From Nocardia aurantiaca (GTDB lineage: Bacteria; Actinomycetota; Actinomycetes; Mycobacteriales; Mycobacteriaceae), in contig NZ_WMBB01000008.1 of NCBI RefSeq assembly GCF_009708175.1, positions 1-64,000 of the forward strand: 64,000 bases of DNA, written 5' to 3'. Both the position numbers and the translations under genes were made by a program. Positions 6,353 to 14,604 of this stretch are shown piece by piece. Within the stretch, counting starts at the first letter, position 1. The number at the start of each line of letters is the position of its first letter. The notes below the pieces were generated by a model. That model was not told where the DNA came from. It saw only the letters and a list, made by a program, of their open reading frames with translations, and made no database searches.

Positions 6353-8806
6353 GTGACTACACCACAGAACCTGCCAGTCCTGTTCCTGACCGATCCGATC
6401 GTGCTGCCCGGCATGGTCGTGCCGATCGAGCTGGACGAGTCGTCGCAGGCCGCCATCGATGCCGCCAGCGCGGGCAAGGTCAACCAGGTGTTGGTCGCGC
6501 CGCGCCTCGATGAGGGGTACGCCAGTTTCGGCGTCGTGGCCACCATCGAACAGGTCGGCCGGATGCGCGGCGGCGCGCCCGCGGCGGTGCTGAAGGCGGA
6601 GAGCCGGGCCAAGATCGGCCACGGCGTGACCGGACCGGGCGCCGCCCTCTGGGTCGAGGCCGAGCCGGTCGAGATTCCGGCGGCCGATGGACGCACCAAA
6701 GAGCTCGCGGCCGAATACAAGAAACTGGTCGTGTCGGTCCTGCAGCGCCGGGAGGCCTGGCAGGTCATCGACGCGGTCAATCAGATGAACGATCCGTCCA
6801 CCCTGGCCGACGCGGCCGGTTGGGCCTCGTACCTGAGCAATGAGCAGAAGCGCGAGATCCTGGACACCCCGGACACCCAGGCCCGCCTGCGCAAGCTGAT
6901 CGAATGGACAACCCAGCACATCGCCGAGACCGAGATCAGCGAGAAGATCAGCGAGGACGTGCGCGAGGGGATGGAGAAGACCCAGCGCGAGTTCCTGCTG
7001 CGCCAGCAGCTCAACGCGATTCGCAAGGAGCTGGGCGAGGACGAGCCGGACGGCGCGGAGGACTACCGCAGCCGCGTCGAGAACGCCGACCTGCCCGCGG
7101 ATGTGAGGGAGGCCGCCCTGCGCGAGGTGGGGCGTCTCGAGCGTTCCAGCGATCAGAGCCCGGAGTCGGGTTGGATCCGCACCTGGCTGGATACCGTCCT
7201 GGAACTGCCGTGGAGCGTGAAAACCACTGATTCCACCGATGTTTCGGCCGCTCGCGCGGTGCTGGACGCCGACCACCACGGCCTGGACGAGGTCAAGGAC
7301 CGCATGGTCGAGTACCTGGCCGTGCGTTCCCGCCGGGCCGCCCGCGGCCTGGAGGTCGTCGGCGGTCGCGGTTCCGGCGCGGTGCTGGTGCTGGTCGGTC
7401 CGCCCGGCGTCGGCAAGACCTCGCTGGGTGAATCGGTGGCACGGGCCCTGGGGCGCAAGTTCGTTCGCGTCGCCCTGGGCGGCGTGCGCGACGAGGCCGA
7501 GATTCGCGGTCACCGGCGCACCTATGTGGGCGCGCTGCCCGGCCGCATCGTGCGCGCCATGAAGGAGGCGGGATCGATGAATCCCGTTGTCCTGCTGGAC
7601 GAGATCGACAAGGTCGGCTCGGACTTCCGCGGCGATCCCGCAGCGGCCCTGCTGGAGGTCCTGGACCCGGCGCAGAACCACACCTTCCGCGACCACTACC
7701 TGGACCTGGATCTGGACCTGTCCGACGTGCTGTTCATCGCGACCGCGAACGTCATGGAGACGATTCCCGGCCCGCTGCTGGACCGCATGGAGCTGATCAC
7801 CGTGGACGGCTACACCGAGGCCGACAAGGTGGCCATCGCCCGCGACTTCCTGATCCCGCGGCAGCTCGAGCGCAATGCCCTGACCGCCGAGGAGGTCTCG
7901 ATCACCGACGAGGCGCTGCGCGAAGTCGCCGCCAACTACACCCGGGAAGCCGGTGTGCGGCAGATGGAGCGGCTGATCGCCAAGGCGCTGCGCAAGGCGG
8001 CGACGAAGCTGTCGGAGTCGGCGGACATCGCCGAGGCCGAAAGCCGGCTCGTCAAGGGCGAATTCGTGCCGGAACGCCTGGGCTACGACAAGGAGCTGGG
8101 CTACGACGCCGAATCCGGTTCGGCCGCAGCCGCTTCCGGTCAACTGGTGATCGGGCTCGGCGACCTGAAGGACTACCTGGGCCGTCCGCGCTTCACCCCG
8201 GACGGGGCGGAACGCACCGCGGTCCCCGGTGTCGCCACGGGTCTGGCCGTGACCGGTGCGGGCGGCGACGTCCTCTACATCGAGGCCAATGCCGCCGAGG
8301 GCGAGCGCTCACTGACCCTGACCGGTCAGCTGGGTGACGTCATGAAGGAGTCCGCGCAGATCGCCGTGACCTATGTCCGCTCCCACCTGGAGGAGATCGG
8401 CATCGAGCCGAGGGTGTTGGATCGCAATATCCACATCCACTTCCCAGCGGGCGCCGTCCCGAAGGACGGTCCTTCGGCGGGCGTCACCATGGTCACCGCC
8501 CTGGTGTCGCTGGCCCTGGGCCGTCAGGTGCGCGCGGATGTCGGCATGACCGGTGAGGTCACGCTGAACGGACGCGTGCTGCCGATCGGCGGGGTGAAGC
8601 AGAAGCTGCTGGCCGCTCAGCGCGCCGGGCTGAAGACCGTTTTCATCCCGGCCCGCAACGAGCCGGATCTGGATGAGGTCCCGGCCGAGGTGCTGGCCGC
8701 GCTGGATGTCCGCCCCGTCGCCGACGTGGCCGACATCCTGGCCTACGCCATCGAGCCGGTCGCCGAACCGGCCTACGACGGACGACCGCTGAGCGCGACC
8801 GCCTGA
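6353..8806 (+). CDS. lon: ATP-dependent endopeptidase La (Lon)
   Basis: 817 aa, usual Lon size. Residues 1-200 are the substrate-binding N-domain, followed by a helical segment with the QREFLLRQQLNAIRKELGE signature. The AAA+ module has Walker A GPPGVGKTS near residue 348 and Walker B VVLLDEIDKVG. The C-terminal protease domain has the catalytic Ser in KDGPSAG (about S708) and Lys in GGVKQKL (about K749). Lon degrades misfolded and regulatory proteins in the cytoplasm. GTG 6353 is preferred because GAGAGGGG lies 8 bases upstream; the upstream TTG lacks this. Regulation by heat is suggested by the HAIR site, and a strong hairpin ends the transcript. Confidence 0.97.
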   Translation: MTTPQNLPVLFLTDPIVLPGMVVPIELDESSQAAIDAASAGKVNQVLVAPRLDEGYASFGVVATIEQVGRMRGGAPAAVLKAESRAKIGHGVTGPGAALWVEAEPVEIPAADGRTKELAAEYKKLVVSVLQRREAWQVIDAVNQMNDPSTLADAAGWASYLSNEQKREILDTPDTQARLRKLIEWTTQHIAETEISEKISEDVREGMEKTQREFLLRQQLNAIRKELGEDEPDGAEDYRSRVENADLPADVREAALREVGRLERSSDQSPESGWIRTWLDTVLELPWSVKTTDSTDVSAARAVLDADHHGLDEVKDRMVEYLAVRSRRAARGLEVVGGRGSGAVLVLVGPPGVGKTSLGESVARALGRKFVRVALGGVRDEAEIRGHRRTYVGALPGRIVRAMKEAGSMNPVVLLDEIDKVGSDFRGDPAAALLEVLDPAQNHTFRDHYLDLDLDLSDVLFIATANVMETIPGPLLDRMELITVDGYTEADKVAIARDFLIPRQLERNALTAEEVSITDEALREVAANYTREAGVRQMERLIAKALRKAATKLSESADIAEAESRLVKGEFVPERLGYDKELGYDAESGSAAAASGQLVIGLGDLKDYLGRPRFTPDGAERTAVPGVATGLAVTGAGGDVLYIEANAAEGERSLTLTGQLGDVMKESAQIAVTYVRSHLEEIGIEPRVLDRNIHIHFPAGAVPKDGPSAGVTMVTALVSLALGRQVRADVGMTGEVTLNGRVLPIGGVKQKLLAAQRAGLKTVFIPARNEPDLDEVPAEVLAALDVRPVADVADILAYAIEPVAEPAYDGRPLSATA

Positions 8807-8814
8807 CGGAAACC

Positions 8815-8859
8815 GGACGGGAGCCGTGCGTGTGCTGTGAACACGCACGGCTGCCGTCC
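8815..8859 (+). terminator. Hairpin terminator after lon
   Basis: AGCCGTGCGTGT (8822-8833) pairs perfectly with 8841-8852, and the outer GGACGG/CCGTCC extends the stem; the loop is 7 bases. It is followed by ATTT. It starts 9 bases after the lon stop. Confidence 0.75.
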
Positions 8860-8935
8860 ATTTCGGCGGGCTCGCAACCACACCGGGTCGTACCCTCGTG
8901 AAGGGTCCACCGGGGATCCGACGGAGGCGAACGCC

Positions 8936-9742
8936 ATGCAACCCAATCAGCCCAGTCAGCCGAACCAGCTCGATCAGGTCGCCGGGGAGCGGCTCTCGCA
9001 CGCGAACCGCATCTTCACCTCGGATCTGTCGGTCAACGAGTTCGCGCTGTTGCACGGCGCGGGATTCGAGCCCATCGACCTGGTGATGGGTGTGTCCGTC
9101 TACCACGTCGGCTTCCAGTTCACCGGTATCCGTCAGCAGCAGGAGCTCCCGGTGCTGACCGAGGCCACCTATCGCGCACGCTGGAATGCCATGTCCCGCA
9201 TGCAGGCCGAGGCCGACTCGCTCGGGGCCGACGGCGTGGTGGGGGTGCGCCTGGAGTGGCGGCAGCACGGCGAATCCATGGAACACCTGGAATTCATCGC
9301 CGTCGGCACGGCCGTGCGCTTCGCGAAATCCCCTGGCAGCTACCGGCGACCGAACGGTCAGGCCTTCACCAGTCACCTCTCGGGCCAGGACATGGTGACG
9401 CTCATGCGCACCGGGTACGCACCCATCGCCTTCGTCATGGGCAACTGCGTCTTCCACGTGGCCGTGCAGGGTTTCCGTCAGATGCTCAGCCAGATGGGCC
9501 GCAATATGGAGATGCCGCAGTGGACGCAGGGCAACTATCAGGCCCGCGAGCTGGCCATGTCCCGCATGCAGGCCGAGGCCGAACGCGACGGCGCCAACGG
9601 CGTCACCGGGGTCAGCGTCGACATCTCCAACTACGCCTGGGGCTATCACACCGTGGAGTTCTACGCCTCGGGCACCGCCATCCGACGCGTCGGCGAGGGC
9701 GACCCCATCCTTCCCCAGTTCACCCTCGGAATGAACTCGTGA
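8936..9742 (+). CDS. Two-repeat heavy-metal-binding/YbjQ-like (DUF74-type) protein
   Basis: 268 aa made of two similar halves. Each contains a tract of the type SxNEFALLHGAGFEPIDLVMG...VYHV and a second conserved block MSRMQAEA(D/E)..GA(D/N)GVxGV. This is the YbjQ/heavy-metal-binding-domain pattern duplicated. The role is not established in the family; a pentameric small-ligand or metal-binding fold is known from related structures. ATG 8936 has GGAGG nine bases upstream. The stop overlaps the next gene's GTG by four bases, so the two are translationally coupled. Confidence 0.75.
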   Translation: MQPNQPSQPNQLDQVAGERLSHANRIFTSDLSVNEFALLHGAGFEPIDLVMGVSVYHVGFQFTGIRQQQELPVLTEATYRARWNAMSRMQAEADSLGADGVVGVRLEWRQHGESMEHLEFIAVGTAVRFAKSPGSYRRPNGQAFTSHLSGQDMVTLMRTGYAPIAFVMGNCVFHVAVQGFRQMLSQMGRNMEMPQWTQGNYQARELAMSRMQAEAERDGANGVTGVSVDISNYAWGYHTVEFYASGTAIRRVGEGDPILPQFTLGMNS

Positions 9743-10110
9743 CCGATTTCGACACCGCGGCCGCCGGCCGCGCCATCAATGCCGCGCTCGCCGGGCCGGG
9801 GGGCCTCGCGCTGGTCTTCACCGTCTTCGCCGGCGTCCCGGGGGTGACCCGGACACCGCCCCGCAAATCCCTGTTCCGTTCGGAGCCGGAGCGCGTCCAG
9901 ATCGGTTCCTGGCGTTACGAAGTCACCTCCGACGAGCGCATTCGCGCGGCCCACGTGGTCGGGGGCATCGTCCTCGCCGATGAGCTCCTCCCCGCCGCCG
10001 CCATCGCCCCGCATCTGACCCGTGCCCTGTCCGAGATCGCCGCCTCCTACGGCCCCACCGTGCTGCCCCACCTCTCCGCGGCCCTGGACGTCTTGGCGGG
10101 CGCGGAATGA
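9739..10110 (+). CDS. Conserved hypothetical protein coupled to the YbjQ-like gene
   Basis: 123 aa, starting at GTG 9739 inside the stop of the previous gene (GTGA overlap). The sequence is a soluble alpha/beta mix (INAALAGPGG, VQIGSWRYEVTSDERIRAAHVV, ALSEIAASYGPTV). I recall similar short mycobacterial proteins (possibly DUF5073) but cannot confirm it. No membrane segment, signal peptide or catalytic motif is visible. Coupling suggests it works with the YbjQ-like partner. Confidence 0.75.
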   Translation: MTDFDTAAAGRAINAALAGPGGLALVFTVFAGVPGVTRTPPRKSLFRSEPERVQIGSWRYEVTSDERIRAAHVVGGIVLADELLPAAAIAPHLTRALSEIAASYGPTVLPHLSAALDVLAGAE

Positions 10111-10138
10111 ATCGGCAACCCATCAGCGAACATTCTTT

Positions 10139-10152
10139 GTTTCACATGAAAC
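10139..10152. promoter_or_regulatory. parS-like palindrome (ParB-site lookalike)
   Basis: GTTTCACATGAAAC differs from the ParB site core GTTTCACGTGAAAC by a single central base. The arms GTTTCA/TGAAAC are perfect around CA. It lies in the 82-bp gap before the EEP gene. It could be a weak chromosomal parS, or a chance operator for the downstream gene. Confidence 0.4.
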
Positions 10153-10192
10153 GAAACCCACACGGTCCCTATGTTTCTCGTAGGGTGCATAG

Positions 10193-10894
10193 GTGATCTC
10201 CATTGCCACATGGAATGTCCTGCACCGCGTGCATGCCGACAATTGGGACAGTGAGATGGCCGCACGGTGGCCGGAGGAGGCGCAGCGCATCGCCGTCGTG
10301 ACCGCCGCCGTCGCCGCGCGGAAGGAAGCGGTCATCGGGCTCCAGGAGGTGAGCGGCGATCAGCTGGCGAGCCTGCGGGAGGCCCTGCCGGACCGGACCT
10401 TTCACGTCCTCGACTATCCGCGGATTCCGACTCCGCGCCGGGTGCCGAACACCCTGGCGGATCGGACCGAGCATCTGGTCCTGATCGTGCGTGGGCCCAG
10501 CCGGTTGGTACTCGCCGAACCGCACGCCCTCGACCCCGGAAAAGGCCTGGTGGCGGTCGAGATCGACGGGATCTTGATCATCGTCACCCACGTGACCGGC
10601 GATGAGCGTCGCAGCGGCCAGTTCGCGCGCTTGGCCGAAGTCGCCGGTGATGGCCCGGCCGTCCTGATCGGTGATTTCAATGTCGGCCGGGACGATCTCG
10701 CCGCCGGGTTGGGTGAGGGCTTCACCGTCACCGGGTTCCCGCCGGATTCCGTCCCGACTCGGCCACGGACCTCGGGCGCGAAATCCCAGTTCATCGATCA
10801 TGTGGTGGCGCACGGTGTTCCGGTGCGCGGCCTCACGGTCGAGGATGTGGCCGGGGTGTCCGACCACAACCTCGTTCGTGCGGAGGTCGGCTAG
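10193..10894 (+). CDS. Endonuclease/exonuclease/phosphatase (EEP) family hydrolase
   Basis: 233 aa. Family residues are visible in order: SIATWNVLH at the N-terminus (Asn metal ligand), VIGLQEV (Glu ligand), IGDFNVG (Asp/Asn catalytic pair) and SDHNLVRAEV at the end (Asp-His). Such enzymes are metal-dependent phosphodiesterases or nucleases; the substrate cannot be inferred. It is shorter than ExoIII. GTG 10193 gives the conserved start directly. Its stop overlaps by three bases with the stop of the convergent reductase gene. Confidence 0.85.
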   Translation: MISIATWNVLHRVHADNWDSEMAARWPEEAQRIAVVTAAVAARKEAVIGLQEVSGDQLASLREALPDRTFHVLDYPRIPTPRRVPNTLADRTEHLVLIVRGPSRLVLAEPHALDPGKGLVAVEIDGILIIVTHVTGDERRSGQFARLAEVAGDGPAVLIGDFNVGRDDLAAGLGEGFTVTGFPPDSVPTRPRTSGAKSQFIDHVVAHGVPVRGLTVEDVAGVSDHNLVRAEVG

Positions 10895-11883
10895 AACTCG
10901 CCCGTCACACCGAGAACCGTGCGGCCGGAGTGGGTTCCGTCCAGGATCGAGTGCAGGACGGACTCCGCCTCGGTGATCGGGGCATAGTTCTCCAGCAGCG
11001 AGAGATGCTGCGGCTTAAGGTCTTTGGCCAGTCGCGCCCAGAGATCGCGGCGCTGGACGATCGGGAAGTGCGCGGAATCGATGCCGATCAGGGCGACGCC
11101 GCGCAGGATGAACGGCATGACCGTGGTCGGCAGGTCGGAACCGCCGGTCAGGCCCGAGACCGCCACCGCGCCACCGTATTTGACGGTGCTCAGGATGTGG
11201 GCCAGCGAGGTGCCGCCCACGCTGTCGACAGCGGCCGCCCATTGAGCCTTGCCGAGGGCGCGTAGCTTCTCGCCTTCACCGGGCAGACGGCCGATGACCG
11301 AGGACGCGCCGAGCGTCGAGAGCAGTTCGCCCGCACCGAGTTTGCCGGTGGAGGCCACCACCTCGAATCCGAGACCGGCCAGGATGTCGACGGCGACGCT
11401 GCCGACACCGCCGGTCGCACCGGTGACCAGCACCGGACCGGCGTCGGGCGTGAGCCCACGGTCGAGAAGGGCCTGCACGCTCATGGCCGCGGTATAGCCC
11501 GCGGTGCCGATGGCCGCGGCCTCGCGCGGGGTCAGGCCGTCGAGTTTCACCACCCACCCGGCCGGGACGCGGGCGTACTCGGCGAAACCGCCGTGGTGGG
11601 CCACGCCGATGTCGTATCCGTGCGCCACGACCAGATCGCCGGCCGCGAATTCCGGATCGGCGGAGGTGACCACCTCGCCGGTGAGGTCGATGCCGGGGAT
11701 GAGCGGGTACTGGCGCACCACGCCGCCGCGCGGGGTGATGGCCAGCCCGTCCTTGTAGTTGGCGCTCGAGAAGTGCACTTTGATCGTCACGTCGCCCGGC
11801 ATGAGGAAGTCGTCGGTGACTTCCTCCCGGATGAGGGCGATCCCACTGTCCGTTTCGTGTGCCACCATCGCCTGGAACTCCAT
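10891..11883 (-). CDS. AcuI/YhdH-type NADPH oxidoreductase (acryloyl-CoA reductase-like MDR)
   Basis: 330 aa medium-chain reductase without the structural-zinc cysteines. Markers are SSANYKDGLAITPRGG near residue 40, the GIDLTGEV core, GTAGYTAAMSVQAL and the nucleotide motif VTGATGGVGSVAVDIL, all typical of the YhdH/YhfP/AcuI subfamily. These reduce acryloyl-CoA or quinone-like enones with NADPH in the cytoplasm. ATG 11883 fits the family N-terminus (MEFQAMVAHE). It lies downstream of an enoyl-CoA hydratase gene on the same strand with a 73-base gap, so co-transcription is possible. Confidence 0.9.
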   Translation of the reverse strand: MEFQAMVAHETDSGIALIREEVTDDFLMPGDVTIKVHFSSANYKDGLAITPRGGVVRQYPLIPGIDLTGEVVTSADPEFAAGDLVVAHGYDIGVAHHGGFAEYARVPAGWVVKLDGLTPREAAAIGTAGYTAAMSVQALLDRGLTPDAGPVLVTGATGGVGSVAVDILAGLGFEVVASTGKLGAGELLSTLGASSVIGRLPGEGEKLRALGKAQWAAAVDSVGGTSLAHILSTVKYGGAVAVSGLTGGSDLPTTVMPFILRGVALIGIDSAHFPIVQRRDLWARLAKDLKPQHLSLLENYAPITEAESVLHSILDGTHSGRTVLGVTGEF

Positions 11884-11956
11884 GTCCCGAGCATAGGGCT
11901 CCGGGCACCGGCCGGATCGGGGAAAACGGCCGGGCTCGCGGGCGAAATTCGCGAGC

Positions 11957-12790
11957 TCAGGCGAACTTCGGCGCGCGCTTGCCGACGAAGGCCGCGATGC
12001 CCTCCTGACCGTCCGCGGATTCCGCGCAGTGGGTGATGAAGGCCGCCTCGGTGCTGAGCTGCTGCTCCAGGGTGTGCTGGCCGGAGACCAGCAGCAGCTT
12101 CTTCACGTTGGCATTGGAGCCCTTGGGCCCGGTGGCGAATTCTTGGGCCAGGCTCTCGACCGCGTCGGCCAGCTCGGCATCGCGCACGACCCGGTGCAGC
12201 AGACCCCATTCGAGGGCCTCGGCCGCGGAGAGGGTGCGGTTGGTGAGCATGAGCTCCTGGGTCTTGCGCAGCCCGATCAGGCGCGGCAGGTAGTAGGAGG
12301 CGCCGCCGTCCGGGCTCAGGCCGACCTTGGTATAGGCCATGGTGAAGGAGGCGGATTCGGCCGCCACCACCAGGTCGCCGGCCACCGCGAGGCTCATGCC
12401 CGCGCCCGCGGCCGTGCCGTTCACGCCCACGATGAGCAGCGCGTCCATCCGGGCCAGCGCCGAGACCGCCCGGTGCAGGGTTCCGGCCAGCTGCTCGATG
12501 AACGCCCCGGTGTCGTCGCTGGCCGCCATGGCCCGCACGTCCCCGCCCGCCGAGAAGAACCGTCCGGCCCCGGTGAGCACCACGACCTTCACCGCCGGAT
12601 CCTCCGAGCAGTAGGTGGCCGCGCGCTCCAGCTCGTCGGCGAGCGCCTGATCGATGCCATTGGCGGCATTCGGCCGATTCAATGTGATGCGGGCGATCGG
12701 GCCGTCGTGCTCGAACAGGATGTTCTCGTAGTCGCGCCCGCCCGTCGCTCCACCGCCCCCATGGGAACTGCCGCACGATGCTGAATCCAT
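11957..12790 (-). CDS. Enoyl-CoA hydratase/isomerase family protein
   Basis: 277 aa crotonase-fold enzyme. The oxyanion-hole strands FSAGGDVRAM and NGTAAGAGMSLAVAGD are intact. The usual second catalytic Glu position reads SPDGGASYYLP, with Asp, as in isomerase or PaaG-like members, so hydration activity is uncertain. A Gly/Ser-rich N-terminal tail (about 20 residues) precedes the fold. ATG 12788-12790 follows GGAAGG by 7 bases. It sits between dinB and the AcuI-like gene on the same strand. Confidence 0.9.
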   Translation of the reverse strand: MDSASCGSSHGGGGATGGRDYENILFEHDGPIARITLNRPNAANGIDQALADELERAATYCSEDPAVKVVVLTGAGRFFSAGGDVRAMAASDDTGAFIEQLAGTLHRAVSALARMDALLIVGVNGTAAGAGMSLAVAGDLVVAAESASFTMAYTKVGLSPDGGASYYLPRLIGLRKTQELMLTNRTLSAAEALEWGLLHRVVRDAELADAVESLAQEFATGPKGSNANVKKLLLVSGQHTLEQQLSTEAAFITHCAESADGQEGIAAFVGKRAPKFA

Positions 12791-12818
12791 TTGAATGCCT
12801 TCCGTCGGTGGAACCTGA

Positions 12819-13910
12819 TCACAGCATGGTGTATTCGACGCGGACCCCGAGCAACCGGATGGGCCGATCCAGCGCGAAGGCATGCAGCACCTGGAGCGCG
12901 GTCTGCACGATGTCATCCACATCGGTGGCGGGAGCGGGCAGTTTCCGCTGCTTGCTGCGGGTGAAGAAGGTCTTGGTGCGCACCGTGACAGCGACCCGCC
13001 CGACGGCCCGCCCGGCGGCGAGCGTCTCCTCGGCCACCTGGGTTGCCAGCCGCACCACCGCCGCGTCGATCTCCTCGCGTTCGGTGAGGTCGTGCGGGAA
13101 CGTCTCGGATCGGCTGTGGCCCACCGGTTCTCGCGGCTCGGCGATGTCCGTGTCGCCCGCCCCGTGTCCCAGTACCCACAGGTAGGGCCCGGTATTGGGC
13201 CCGAACTCCGCGGCCAGCGAGTTCCGGTCGGCGGCGGCCAGATCGGCCACGGTCTCGATACCCAAGCCGCTCAGCCGTTTCGCGATGCGCGTGCCGATAC
13301 CCCAGAGTGCGGTGGTGGGCCGGTGTGCCATCAGTTCGCCCCAGTTGTCCGCGGTGAGCCGGAAGATCCCGGTTCCGGCGTCCTCCTCCCGGGGTTGGTC
13401 GTCCGAACGCACCGACTTCCCGACCGCCTTGGCGAATCCGGTGGCCAGTTTGGCGCGGGTCTTGTTGTCCCCGATGCCGACCGCGCAGGTCAGCTCCAAC
13501 TCCTCGACGGCGGCGCGGATCTCGCGCGCCAGCGCCTCCGGATCCTCGGTGTCCACGGCGAGGAACGCCTCGTCGAAGCCGAGCACCTCGACCCGTCCCG
13601 GAAATGTGCGCAGTAGCGCCATGATCTCCTCGGACGCCTCGGCGTAGGTGGCGAGGTCCTGCGGCAGGAACACGCCTTCCGGGCAGATCCGGGCGGCCGT
13701 GCGCAGCGGCATGCCCGCCCGCACCCCGAAAGTCCGCGCCGGATAGGACGCGCAGGACACCACCTTGCGAGGCTCGGCTGGATCTCCGTTTCCGCCCACG
13801 ATGACCGGCTGTCCACGCAGCTCCGGCTGCCGCCGGAACTCGACCGCGGCCTGGAATTGGTCGAGGTCGACGTGCAGCAGCCAGCGCGTCACCCCTCCGT
13901 CATACCGCAT
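12819..13910 (-). CDS. Y-family DNA polymerase IV-like protein (DinB2/Rv3056 type)
   Basis: 363 aa. Catalytic acids are seen in LHVDLDQF (near residue 14) and FDEAFLAVD (near 115); the nucleotide-site Tyr/Arg region VVSCASYPARTFGVRAGM is present. HhH motif LWGIGTRIAKRLSGLGI and the little-finger domain follow. The protein lacks the C-terminal beta-clamp peptide I would expect, as in the mycobacterial Rv3056/DinB2 group, known for error-prone synthesis and ribonucleotide use. An insertion (RSDDQPREEDAG) lies in the palm. The start is ATG 13910 or GTG 13892. Confidence 0.92.
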   Translation of the reverse strand: MRYDGGVTRWLLHVDLDQFQAAVEFRRQPELRGQPVIVGGNGDPAEPRKVVSCASYPARTFGVRAGMPLRTAARICPEGVFLPQDLATYAEASEEIMALLRTFPGRVEVLGFDEAFLAVDTEDPEALAREIRAAVEELELTCAVGIGDNKTRAKLATGFAKAVGKSVRSDDQPREEDAGTGIFRLTADNWGELMAHRPTTALWGIGTRIAKRLSGLGIETVADLAAADRNSLAAEFGPNTGPYLWVLGHGAGDTDIAEPREPVGHSRSETFPHDLTEREEIDAAVVRLATQVAEETLAAGRAVGRVAVTVRTKTFFTRSKQRKLPAPATDVDDIVQTALQVLHAFALDRPIRLLGVRVEYTML

Positions 13911-13943
13911 GGTCTCCCGGAATGCCGGGATCTGCGGAAACCG

Positions 13944-14414
13944 TCAGCGGGAGCGGCGTAACCACATGAGCGGCGAACGGTAGGCGTAGCGCGCCTTCAC
14001 CACACCGGTGTCCACCTCACCCGTGACCCGGATCAGCGGCGCCCCCGGGAACCGGGGCAGCGTGACCCGGTTGGTCACCGAGCCGTTGCCCGGGCGTACC
14101 CCGTCCAGGTCGACCCGCCAGCCGCGCGGCACGATCAGCACGATAGCGCCCGCGCCGGCCGTGACCCGGATGTCGATCTCCCGCCGTGAGCACCGGGCCC
14201 GGGTGAAGTCCACCACCAGCTTGCCCGAAACACAGTCGGCCACCAGCTGTTTCGGGACGATCCAGTCATCGTCGGTGCGTTTGGTGCCACCGGCGACCCG
14301 TAGTTCCAGGGGAGGCGCGTCGGCGGCGGGCTGAGATTCTCGGGCGCCGAACATGCGCTCGATCTCCTCGACACGGGTCGCGGGCGTGCGCCGCTGCTCC
14401 TTGGTACGGGTCAC
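13944..14414 (-). CDS. Hypothetical protein with C-terminal beta-repeat (LiaF/DUF1707-tail-like)
   Basis: 156 aa. A charged N-terminal third (MTRTKEQRR...) leads to a basic, aromatic-poor core. The second half, with KLVVDFTRARCSRREIDIRV and AIVLIVPRGWRVDLDGVRPG, repeats the beta-solenoid style found after DUF1707 or LiaF-like domains in actinobacterial cell-wall stress proteins, but no DUF1707 motif itself is seen. No membrane helix or signal peptide. GTG 14414 follows GGAGG by seven bases. Function unknown. Confidence 0.75.
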   Translation of the reverse strand: MTRTKEQRRTPATRVEEIERMFGARESQPAADAPPLELRVAGGTKRTDDDWIVPKQLVADCVSGKLVVDFTRARCSRREIDIRVTAGAGAIVLIVPRGWRVDLDGVRPGNGSVTNRVTLPRFPGAPLIRVTGEVDTGVVKARYAYRSPLMWLRRSR

Positions 14415-14604
14415 CGAAACTCCTCCCCCGGCATGTGAAACGATCATGTGGGTTTATGCCATGGGAGCTCGAATTATGCCGCATAGCAGGGCATTTCGGG
14501 ACGTCAGAGCGGCCTCTGCGGCCACAACACGGTGTCGGTTCGGGCACGGCCAGATCACGACCGCGCCCGATCCGGGTTTCACACCGGGACGACGCGCATC
14601 GCGG

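Noticed and set aside
6329..8143. 604-codon open frame opposite lon
   Set aside because: Shadow of the highly GC-biased lon coding strand; no protein-family character.
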